A DNA stretch of 44,799 nucleotides. Origin: Caballeronia udeis. Lineage in GTDB: Bacteria; Pseudomonadota; Gammaproteobacteria; Burkholderiales; Burkholderiaceae. Below are positions 1 through 6,835 of the stretch, piece after piece; positions within the stretch are counted from its first letter, which is position 1; each line of letters begins with the position of its first letter. The notes below the pieces were generated by a model that saw only the letters and a program-made list of their open reading frames with translations, was not told where the DNA came from and did not search any database. The position numbers were made by a program, and so were the translations under genes. The stretch covers positions 1 to 44,799 of the forward strand of contig NZ_FCOK02000081.1 in NCBI RefSeq assembly GCF_001544555.2, written 5' to 3'.

Positions 1-2
1 CG

Positions 3-395
3 TTGTTCAGGTATCCAAGGTTAACCGTTTCGTGGAAAAGTAAACAGCCCTTCCGAGCTCTTTTTGAACTGGCCTTTTATGGCAGCCTCGCATTCGCCGC
101 GGCAAGCATCTGGTCACTTCCCGGCGACGTGGCGCCGACGCCGGATTACGTGGCTTCGATCGGCGGTATCCAGAACTTTACGTCGAACCTCGCGGGCATC
201 GTGATCACCACGTTCACCGGCCTCATGCTTGCGCTCACCAAAGGGTCGTTCACCATTCCGCTGGTCGTCGCGGGCGGTTTCTGTTTCCTCGGCGCGTTCA
301 GTTATCTCGTGATCGTAGGCAAGATCGAGCCGCTGCGGATTCCGGGTGCCGAGCCGCTCGACGTGGCTGCATCGCAGGGAGTGGGGGGACGTTAG
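3..395 (+). CDS. MFS transporter, C-terminal fragment
   Basis: This is the 3' end of a major facilitator superfamily permease, probably of the anion:cation symporter (ACS) family, an inner-membrane solute carrier. About two transmembrane helices and part of a third are visible. The stretch reading SIWSLPGDVAP, then GGIQNFTSNLAGI, is typical of the segment around TM10-TM11 in this family. The remaining C-tail is short and hydrophilic. The first 20 or so codons (rich in Arg, Lys and Trp) do not look like a membrane helix, so the reading frame may be disturbed or the sequence rearranged right at the window edge. The substrate cannot be told. Transcription runs towards the tRNA gene. The true start lies outside the window. 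Confidence 0.7.
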   Translation: MFRYPRLTVSWKSKQPFRALFELAFYGSLAFAAASIWSLPGDVAPTPDYVASIGGIQNFTSNLAGIVITTFTGLMLALTKGSFTIPLVVAGGFCFLGAFSYLVIVGKIEPLRIPGAEPLDVAASQGVGGR

Positions 396-773
396 CGTCA
401 ATGCGACTTGAAGCCCGCGGCAAGCCAACTGGAAGCTTCGGTCTTCGCCGTCGCTGCCGCCTCACCGGGCGGCGACGGCGATTAGCTTCGCAGCCCGGAG
501 GAATCGCGCCGGAGCGATCTGCGCCCAAGCGGTCTTTGCTACGTCATACGAGAAAATTTCGCACCGTCCGATTTTTCGTTGTATACTTCGTCCCCGATTG
601 AGCAAACGGTTGTGGAGCAAGGCTGGCAGGGTGTTGATCAAACCTTCCGGCGCACCGCTTTCCGGTTCGGCCGGCCGATGGTTGGCGTTTGGTTACCGCA
701 AGTAATTGAAGCAAGTAACTGCAACAATCGGCTGCGCTGTTCGCGTCTGAATCGTTGCAAAAGATGTAAAAAA
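396..773. other. Intergenic region upstream of tRNA-Asp
   Basis: These 378 bp hold no convincing gene. There is a GC-rich inverted repeat (9-bp arms at 446-454 and 472-480) without a T-run, which might act as a weak end signal for the permease gene. A TATACT hexamer at 582-587 is a possible -10 box, but I see no good -35 and it lies almost 190 bp from the tRNA. No hupB or tRNA-Val sequence, which usually precedes this tRNA in Burkholderia, is recognisable. Confidence 0.5.
582..587 (+). promoter_or_regulatory. Possible -10 box (TATACT) upstream of tRNA-Asp
   Basis: TATACT matches the sigma-70 -10 consensus at five of six positions and sits in the relatively AT-rich stretch 541-590. The best -35 candidate, near 557-563, is poor. 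It could drive the tRNA gene with a long leader that is processed away. This is inference only. Confidence 0.25.
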
Positions 774-850
774 GGAGTGGTAGTTCAGTTGGTTAGAATA
801 CCGGCCTGTCACGCCGGGGGTCGCGGGTTCGAGTCCCGTCCACTCCGCCA
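774..850 (+). tRNA. tRNA-Asp (anticodon GTC)
   Basis: A complete 77-nt tRNA including an encoded CCA end. The acceptor stem pairs GGAGTGG (774-780) with CCACTCC; the D-arm contains AGTTCAGTTGGTTAGA; the anticodon arm is CCGGC-CTGTCAC-GCCGG with anticodon GTC at 808-810; the T-arm carries GGTTCGAGTCC. The GTC anticodon decodes aspartate codons GAC and GAT. A strong terminator follows 13 nt after the CCA. In Burkholderia this tRNA normally sits just upstream of ppiD, as here. Confidence 0.98.
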
Positions 851-863
851 GCATTCACGAGAA

Positions 864-888
864 AGGCGAACTCCGGTTCGCCTTTTTT
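864..888 (+). terminator. Rho-independent terminator of tRNA-Asp
   Basis: A perfect 8-bp stem (864-871 paired with 876-883) closes a TCCG tetraloop and is followed by an uninterrupted T-run (883-888). It separates the tRNA transcript from ppiD. Confidence 0.9.
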
Positions 889-940
889 ATTGCCCGCTGC
901 TGTAACATCGGGCGTTTCGTATTAGGCAGAATCGTCACGC

Positions 941-2869
941 ATGCTCGACTTTTTCCGTAATCACCAACGCCTGATGATGGCCCTGTTGATCCTGATCGTC
1001 GTGCCGGGATTGGGAATTGTGGGTATCCAGGGCTTCAGCAGTTTCTTCGACGAAAACGCCAACGTCGCCAGCGTCAACGGCCACAAGATCACGCGTGTCG
1101 AGTACGACGGCGCGATGCGCCAGCAAATCGATCGCGCGCGGCAGATGCTCGGCGCCCAGTTCGACCCGAAGATGTTCGAATCGCCGGCAATGCGCGCGTC
1201 GCTGATCGACAGCCTCGTGCAGCAGCGCGTGCTCGCCGACGAAACCCAGCGCCTGCACCTGACCGCTTCCGACGAAGCCGTGCGCCGTGCCTTGCTGGCC
1301 GACCCGACCATCGCTTCGCTGCGCAAGCCGGACGGTTCCATCGACGTGGACCAGTACAAGCAATTGCTCGCCATGCAGGGCATGACGCCTGAACAGTACG
1401 ACGAGCGCGTGCGTTATAGCCTGGCTTCCGACCAGATTCCGTCGAGCATCCAGTCCACGGCGTTCACGTCGAAGACCCTGGCGCAAACGCTGACCGAGAT
1501 CGCCGAGCAGCGCCGCGACGTTCAAGGTCTTGCGTTCCGCACCGTCGATTACACCGCGAAGATCCAGCCTGCCGACGCGCAATTGAAGTCGTATTACGAC
1601 GCGCACAGTGCTGAGTTCGCCACGCCCGAGTCCGCGACCATCCAGTACCTGGTGATGTCGCCGGCCACGTTGTCGGCAGCGGTCAAGCCGTCCGACGCGG
1701 ATCTGAAAAAGTACTACGACGACAACATCGCGCGCTTCAAGACACAGGCGCAAGTGCGCGTGAGTCACATCCTGATCACGGCGCCGAAAGACGCAAGCGC
1801 TGCGGACAAAGCGAAGGCCAAACAACAGGCCGACGCATTGCTCGCCCAGGTCAAGGCGCATCCGGACCAGTTCGCGCAGATTGCAGAAAAGAATTCGCAG
1901 GACCCGGGATCGGCGGCAAAGGGCGGTGACCTGGGTTATTTCAGCCGCGGCATGATTGCAGGCGGCCAGGCATTCGACGACGCCGCGTTCAGCCTGAAGA
2001 AGGGCGAAATCAGCGGGATCGTGCAGACGGATTTCGGTTATCACATTCTCGAAGCGACTGACGTGAAGCCGTCCGTCACGCAGCCGTTCGACGAAGTGAA
2101 GGACGCGATCACGAAGGAAGTCGTCGCGCAGCAAGCGGCGAAGAACCTGGCTGACGACGCCGAAGGTTTCACCTCGACGGTGTACGAGCAGTCGAAGTCG
2201 CTGCAACCCGCTGCCGACAAATACAAGCTGCAAATCCAGACCGCGACAGTTGGATCGAAGCCGGATCCGAAGCTGCCGCCTGATAGCCCGCTGAACAATC
2301 CGAAGTTCCTCGCAGCCGTATTCGCGCCGGACTCCGTGAAGCAGCACAACAACACGCAGGCTATCGATATCGGCAACAGCACGCTGATTGCAGGCCGTGT
2401 GACGGACTACAAAGCGGCGGCAATCCCCGCACTCGACACCATCAAGGACGCAGTGCGCACGAAGGTCGTGGCGGTAGAAGCGGCCCAGGCAGCGCGCAAG
2501 GATGGCGAGGCCAAGCTGGCCGAGTTGCAGAAGTCGAACTCGACTACAGGTTTCTCGTCGGTATCGAAGGTCTCGCGTAACGACGCGCAGGGCTTGCCGC
2601 CCGCCGCGCTCGCTGCAATCTTCAAGGCGGATTCGTCGAAGCTGCCGTCTTATGTTGGCGTCGATCTTGGCGCGGACGGTTACGCTATCTATCGCGTGGA
2701 TGGTGTCGAGAAGCCTGATCCGGTGACCCCGGATCGTCTGGCCGGCGCGCAGCAGCAAGTCGCGCAGGTCTACGCGCAAGCGGAGATGGAGTCGTACCTC
2801 GATTCATTGAAGGCGCGCTCGAAGGTGAAGATCACGAACGTGCCCGCCACGTCCGATCAGTCGCAATGA
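941..2869 (+). CDS. ppiD: Periplasmic folding chaperone / peptidyl-prolyl isomerase PpiD
   Basis: PpiD is an inner-membrane-anchored chaperone facing the periplasm. It binds proteins emerging from the Sec translocon and helps outer-membrane protein folding. The 642-residue length fits the family. A short cytoplasmic N-terminus (FFRNHQR) is followed by one membrane helix at about residues 12-33, a SurA-like N-terminal chaperone region to about residue 200, and a parvulin (PPIC) domain at about 270-368, recognisable from VRVSHILI, GGDLGYF and FGYHILE. A long C-terminal chaperone region follows. PpiD parvulin domains are often poor isomerases, so chaperone activity is the safer prediction. The ATG at 941 lacks a strong ribosome binding site but is the only start that gives the membrane anchor. 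The gene is closed by its own terminator and converges with the small lipoprotein gene. Confidence 0.95.
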   Translation: MLDFFRNHQRLMMALLILIVVPGLGIVGIQGFSSFFDENANVASVNGHKITRVEYDGAMRQQIDRARQMLGAQFDPKMFESPAMRASLIDSLVQQRVLADETQRLHLTASDEAVRRALLADPTIASLRKPDGSIDVDQYKQLLAMQGMTPEQYDERVRYSLASDQIPSSIQSTAFTSKTLAQTLTEIAEQRRDVQGLAFRTVDYTAKIQPADAQLKSYYDAHSAEFATPESATIQYLVMSPATLSAAVKPSDADLKKYYDDNIARFKTQAQVRVSHILITAPKDASAADKAKAKQQADALLAQVKAHPDQFAQIAEKNSQDPGSAAKGGDLGYFSRGMIAGGQAFDDAAFSLKKGEISGIVQTDFGYHILEATDVKPSVTQPFDEVKDAITKEVVAQQAAKNLADDAEGFTSTVYEQSKSLQPAADKYKLQIQTATVGSKPDPKLPPDSPLNNPKFLAAVFAPDSVKQHNNTQAIDIGNSTLIAGRVTDYKAAAIPALDTIKDAVRTKVVAVEAAQAARKDGEAKLAELQKSNSTTGFSSVSKVSRNDAQGLPPAALAAIFKADSSKLPSYVGVDLGADGYAIYRVDGVEKPDPVTPDRLAGAQQQVAQVYAQAEMESYLDSLKARSKVKITNVPATSDQSQ

Positions 2870-2907
2870 TCTCCGCGGTCTGATTCTCCGGATTTGATCC
2901 GCACGAT

Positions 2908-2944
2908 AAAAAACCCCGCTGGCGAAAACCAGCGGGGCTTTTTT
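2908..2944 (+). terminator. Rho-independent terminator after ppiD (possibly bidirectional)
   Basis: A 9-bp stem CCCCGCTGG/CCAGCGGGG (2914-2922 with 2929-2937) has a six-base A-rich loop, an A-run before and a T-run after. The flanking A/T runs mean it could also serve the converging lipoprotein gene on the minus strand. The same stem core recurs at 14476-14499. Confidence 0.9.
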
Positions 2945-2973
2945 ATGCCCACTCGGCTAGACCTGCATTGAGG

Positions 2974-3315
2974 TCAGAGGCATGCCTGGATGTCGCCGGT
3001 GGCGTCGCTGCCGGCCGAGCCCGCAGCGCGGAAACCGACCCATGTTCCCGGGCCCGAATAGTTGGGGCGTACGAGCGCGGCTGCGCCGTCCGGCGGTTGC
3101 TGACCCGGAACGTAGACATTCGCTGCCATGTCGTTCGCGAGCGTGTCCTGCGAGATCACTTGTTGCTGTGATTTATCGGCCCATTTCTGCGCAATACATT
3201 GTGCGACGGCCTTCGGCGGTTGCTGGCTCGTGCCGACCTGGCTGACGCCTGGGGACATGGGAGCGGCGCAAGCCGAGATCGCGACGGTCATAGCGAGAAT
3301 TGGTAAATATTTCAC
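2974..3315 (-). CDS. Small putative lipoprotein of unknown function
   Basis: A 113-residue predicted lipoprotein with no function I recognise. I chose the GTG at 3315 because an AGGAGG ribosome binding site lies about 5 nt upstream and because it begins directly with a lipoprotein signal peptide: Lys at residue 2, a hydrophobic core, and the lipobox I-S-A-C with the acylated Cys at residue 16. The open frame extends further upstream but that part has no signal features. The mature part has two further Cys residues (near the middle and at the C-terminus) that could form a disulfide in the periplasm, and ends in a Gly/Ala-rich segment. It converges with ppiD and lies downstream of tesA on the same strand, separated by 178 bp, so it probably has its own promoter. 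Confidence 0.75.
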   Translation of the reverse strand: MKYLPILAMTVAISACAAPMSPGVSQVGTSQQPPKAVAQCIAQKWADKSQQQVISQDTLANDMAANVYVPGQQPPDGAAALVRPNYSGPGTWVGFRAAGSAGSDATGDIQACL

Positions 3316-3493
3316 GTTACCTCCTTTCAATGCGCTCACAGCGGAGCCGGGGTTTTTCAGGGTTACGCGAAAATCTTGATTACTGAATCGTGGCCGCATT
3401 CCGCGCATGGCTAAAAGCCAACCGGGCGACGCGCTGACAGGATTCAAGCGGGGTTATATCGATGAATTGCTTCGATAAGTCATATCCCTCCGG

Positions 3494-4180
3494 TCATTTC
3501 GATGGCGCGCCCAGCAAAGGTCTTAAAACTGGCCAGACGTTGTTCAATAGCAAGGGCTGGGCCTGAGGGGTCGGATGCATCTGGTCCGCCTGGAACATGT
3601 CGGGCTTGTTTTCAATACCGGCCATCAAGAACGGGACTAGCGGCACATGCTTTTCTTTGGACAATTGTTCGTAGACGCCGTGAAACTTTTGCGAATAGTC
3701 GGGGCCATAGTTAGGCGGAACATACATCCCGACGAGTAAGACTTTCGCGTTGGCTGCCTGCGATTTTTCGATAATGGTCCGCAAGTTCGCCTCGGTGGTC
3801 GCGAGCGGCACGCCGCGCAGCGCGTCGTTGGCGCCCAGTTCCACAATGACTATGCTGGGCTTGAGGCGGTTGAGCGCAGCGGGCAGGCGGGCAAGGCCGC
3901 CGCTGGTGGTGTCGCCGCTGATGCTTGAATTGGCGACGCTATAATCAAAGTGCTCTTGCGGAAGCTTCGAGCGCAGCAAGGCAACCCAGCCTGTATCGCG
4001 CGGCAGGCCGTATTCCGCGGAAAGGCTGTCGCCGAGGACCACGATCGACGGTTTGGCGGCGGTGGCCGCAGCCGCGACCGTGGCGGCGTCTTGCGCCGCT
4101 TGCGCCGGCGCAGCGCCCATGCATGCAACCCATGCAACCCATGCCAGCGGTGCCAGCGTGGCGCGCGTTGTCCAGTTCAC
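3494..4180 (-). CDS. tesA: SGNH-family esterase / lysophospholipase TesA
   Basis: A periplasmic multifunctional esterase (acyl-CoA thioesterase I, protease I, lysophospholipase L1 family) of the SGNH hydrolase fold. With the chosen start it has 228 residues. A signal peptide covers about residues 1-29 (basic residue, Trp/Ala-rich core, AQA cleavage site). Block I GDSL places the nucleophile Ser at residue 52, the Gly/Asn oxyanion residues are present (GAND, Asn118), and the DQMHP block supplies Asp199 and His202. I prefer the GTG at 4180 because GGAGAG precedes it by 7 nt. An ATG five codons upstream (4195-4193) would make the start overlap the divergent ABC gene by two bases. The divergent tesA/ybbA pairing is also seen in Escherichia coli. 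It may be followed by a weak inverted repeat at 3457-3477. Confidence 0.9.
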   Translation of the reverse strand: MNWTTRATLAPLAWVAWVACMGAAPAQAAQDAATVAAAATAAKPSIVVLGDSLSAEYGLPRDTGWVALLRSKLPQEHFDYSVANSSISGDTTSGGLARLPAALNRLKPSIVIVELGANDALRGVPLATTEANLRTIIEKSQAANAKVLLVGMYVPPNYGPDYSQKFHGVYEQLSKEKHVPLVPFLMAGIENKPDMFQADQMHPTPQAQPLLLNNVWPVLRPLLGAPSK

Positions 4181-4193
4181 CTTAAGTCTCTCC

Positions 4194-4895
4194 ATGCAAA
4201 ACAATATCGAACCAGTCATTGAAGTACGGGGTTTAAGCAAGCGGGTGAAGGACGCGACGGGCGAACTGATCATCCTCGATCAGATCGACCTGTCGATCGA
4301 AAAGGGCAGCAGCGTGGCCATAGTCGGCGCATCGGGATCGGGCAAGTCCACCTTGCTCGGTCTGCTTGCCGGATTGGACAGCGCGACAGCCGGCTCGGTT
4401 CGTCTGCTCGGGCGCGACCTGGGCACGCTGAACGAAGACGAGCGTGCGGCCTTGCGCAGCGGCTCGGTGGGATTCGTATTCCAGTCGTTCCAGCTGATGC
4501 CGCATCTGACCGCGCTCGAGAACGTGATGTTGCCTCTGGAATTGCGCGGCGACGTGCCGCACAAGGAGATCGCGACCCGTGCACGGGACCTGCTCGAACA
4601 GGTCGGCCTCGGCCAGCGAACCGCGCATTATCCCAAGCTGTTATCCGGTGGCGAGCAACAACGCGTGGCGCTTGCGCGCGCGTTTGTCACGCATCCGGCC
4701 GTGCTGTTCGCCGATGAACCCACCGGCAGTCTTGATGCAGCAACGGGTTACGCGATCATCGACCTGATGTTCGAGATGAACCGCCGCAACGGCGCCACGT
4801 TGATCCTCGTCACGCACGATACCGAACTCGCCGGGCGATGCGACGCGACGGTGACAATAGAAGCAGGGCGTCTTGTGAATGGCCTGAGCGTGTAG
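4194..4895 (+). CDS. ybbA: ABC transporter ATP-binding protein, YbbA/LolD type
   Basis: The ATPase subunit of a LolD/MacB-type (type VII) ABC transporter, a group that moves lipoproteins or other envelope substrates rather than importing solutes. It has 233 residues. Visible are Walker A GASGSGKST (residues 45-53), a Q-loop in VFQSFQ near residue 97, the signature LSGGEQQ from residue 150, and Walker B VLFADEP at about 170-176, followed by the D-loop and switch His (VTHDTE). No membrane subunit lies next to it: the next gene downstream is pgi on the other strand. In E. coli the partner permease YbbP follows directly. The ATG at 4194 has no clear ribosome binding site, and only 13 bp separate it from the preferred tesA start, so its promoter must lie inside tesA. 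Confidence 0.88.
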   Translation: MQNNIEPVIEVRGLSKRVKDATGELIILDQIDLSIEKGSSVAIVGASGSGKSTLLGLLAGLDSATAGSVRLLGRDLGTLNEDERAALRSGSVGFVFQSFQLMPHLTALENVMLPLELRGDVPHKEIATRARDLLEQVGLGQRTAHYPKLLSGGEQQRVALARAFVTHPAVLFADEPTGSLDAATGYAIIDLMFEMNRRNGATLILVTHDTELAGRCDATVTIEAGRLVNGLSV

Positions 4896-4955
4896 TTGAG
4901 TTGGCGCAAGGCGTCTAGCGTCGTGATTCATGGACAACGCGAGACGCCCTTCAAA

Positions 4956-6581
4956 TCAAAGCCTCTTCAACGCAGCCTGCGCACGCGCGATCAACGCCGA
5001 CGTCGACGAGTCATGCTTCGTGGGATCAGCCTTGTCGCTGGTGATATCGGCTTCCACTACCTTGCCGAGGATCTTGCCCAGCTCCACGCCCCACTGATCG
5101 AACGAGTTGATGTCCCACACCGCGCCTTGCACCAGCACCTTGTGCTCGTAAAGCGCGATAACCCCGCCCAGTGTCTCGGGCGTGAGGGCGTCGAGAATAA
5201 TCGTTGTCGTCGGGCGATTACCGGGGAAGCTCAGGTGAGTAGCGAGTGCTTCCTTGCCCGGCCCTGCGACCTTCTTCGCTTCTTCCAGCGTGCGCCCGAG
5301 CATCAGCGCTTCGCTTTGCGCGAAGCAATTCGCGAGCAGCTTGGCGTGATGATCGACAAGCGGATGTTCCGGCGTCAGCACGGCGATGAAGTCAATCGGG
5401 ATCATGGTCGGACCCTGATGCAGCATCTGGTAGAACGCGTGCTGGCCGTTCGTGCCGGGCTCGCCCCAGATCACGGCGGCGGTCGGGTAGTCGACCATGG
5501 TGCCGTCGAGACGTGCCGACTTGCCGTTGCTCTCCATCTCGAGTTGCTGAAGGTAGGACGACAAATAGCGCATGGCTTGCGAGTACGGCGCGACCATCAC
5601 GCTTTGCGACTCGAAGAAGTCGCGATACCAGATGCCGATCATGCCCATCAGCACGGGCAGGTTGCGTTCGAACGGCGCGGTGCGGAAATGCTCGTCCATG
5701 GCATGAGCACCGGCGAGCAGTTTTTCGAAGTTCTCCGGACCGACCGAGATCACGATCGACAGGCCGACGGTAGACCATAGCGAATAACGGCCGCCGACCC
5801 AGTCCCACATCTCGAAGACGTTTTCCTTCGCAATGCCGAACTTGACCACTTCCTCAGGATTCGCCGATACCCCCACGAAGTGCTTCGACAGCGCGTCTTC
5901 CGGGCAGCCGCTCTTCAGGAACCACTCGCGCATGGAGCGCGCGTTGGTCATGGTTTCGAGCGTGGTGAAGGTCTTCGACACAACAATGGCCAGCGTCTCT
6001 TCAGCGTCAATGCCCTTGAGCACGTTGTAGATATCGGCGCCATCGACGTTGGAGACAAAATGCGTGTCCAGACCCGGTTGCGCCAGGTGCTGCAACGCAT
6101 GCACGACCATCTTCGGCCCGAGATCCGAGCCGCCAATGCCGATGTTCACCACATGGCGAATCCGCTTGCCGGTGTAGCCGGTCCACGAGCCGTCGCGGAC
6201 CTTGTTCGCGAACGCGGCCATCTTGGCTTTTTCAGCGCGGATTTCTTTCTGGAACGGAGAGTGGTCGTCGGTGGAACGCAAGGCCGTGTGCAGCACCGCG
6301 CGATGTTCCGTGACATTGACAATATCGCCGGCAAACACGGCGTCGCGTTTTTCAGCGACCTTGGCCTGCTGCGCGAGTTCGACGAGCAGCTTGAGCGTGG
6401 CTTCGGTAATGCGGTTCTTCGAGAAGTCGATGGAGATGCCGCCGCCGTCAAAAGTCAGGCGCTCGGCGCGGGACGGAGTGGTGTCGTTTTGCGGCGCGAA
6501 CCAATCGCGCAGGCGCTCGTCACGGATGGCATCGTAATGCGTCTGGAGCGCCGGCCAGGCAGGGAGCGAATTGAGCGTCAT
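4956..6581 (-). CDS. pgi: Glucose-6-phosphate isomerase
   Basis: Cytosolic enzyme that interconverts glucose-6-phosphate and fructose-6-phosphate in glycolysis and gluconeogenesis. The 541-residue length is normal. Family signatures are present: the sugar-phosphate-binding GIGGSDLGP and SKTFTTLET motifs, VGGRYSLWS at about residues 263-272, and FDQWGVELGK near residue 493 in the C-terminal signature. The ATG at 6581 starts MTLNSLPAW and agrees with relatives; the open frame continues 86 codons upstream without family similarity. The ribosome binding site is weak. Upstream lie a three-unit 12-bp tandem repeat and a TATACT hexamer (minus strand, 6705-6700) that could be the -10 box. It is downstream of the NAD(P)HX repair gene on the same strand but separated by 254 bp. 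Confidence 0.97.
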   Translation of the reverse strand: MTLNSLPAWPALQTHYDAIRDERLRDWFAPQNDTTPSRAERLTFDGGGISIDFSKNRITEATLKLLVELAQQAKVAEKRDAVFAGDIVNVTEHRAVLHTALRSTDDHSPFQKEIRAEKAKMAAFANKVRDGSWTGYTGKRIRHVVNIGIGGSDLGPKMVVHALQHLAQPGLDTHFVSNVDGADIYNVLKGIDAEETLAIVVSKTFTTLETMTNARSMREWFLKSGCPEDALSKHFVGVSANPEEVVKFGIAKENVFEMWDWVGGRYSLWSTVGLSIVISVGPENFEKLLAGAHAMDEHFRTAPFERNLPVLMGMIGIWYRDFFESQSVMVAPYSQAMRYLSSYLQQLEMESNGKSARLDGTMVDYPTAAVIWGEPGTNGQHAFYQMLHQGPTMIPIDFIAVLTPEHPLVDHHAKLLANCFAQSEALMLGRTLEEAKKVAGPGKEALATHLSFPGNRPTTTIILDALTPETLGGVIALYEHKVLVQGAVWDINSFDQWGVELGKILGKVVEADITSDKADPTKHDSSTSALIARAQAALKRL

Positions 6582-6654
6582 AACGGTCCGTTTATCAGAG
6601 GGTGACGGGAGGTACTGATCATCGCGCGAAAGTCTGATGAGGATCCATCTCGAC

Positions 6655-6690
6655 CGGCTTATCAGCCAGCTTATTGACCAGCTTACGCGC
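6655..6690. repeat. 12-bp tandem repeat upstream of pgi
   Basis: Three degenerate copies of a 12-bp unit lie side by side (6655-6666, 6667-6678, 6679-6690), sharing the core AGCTTAT/GGCTTAT with a diverged third copy. They sit in the pgi leader or promoter region, 75-110 bp before its start codon. Confidence 0.5.
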
Positions 6691-6835
6691 GAGTCAACAA
6701 GTATAGCCACGATGGATGAATGATGGCTTGCATGAAGGTTAAGCCGCGTGGGTGACGCATTCGTGTTTCGTTCATCATCGGTAAACGTTGCTGACCAACG
6801 GTGACCTCGAGGGCGCGTTTCACGCGGCGTAGATT

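Noticed and set aside
446..480. Terminator of the MFS gene
   Set aside because: The 9-bp inverted repeat has no T-run and a long GC-rich loop; kept only as a note in the intergenic entry.
935..2779. 614-codon open frame antisense to ppiD
   Set aside because: Arg/His/Leu-rich translation without domains; in high-GC DNA the frame opposite a real gene is often open. ppiD on the plus strand has clear family motifs.
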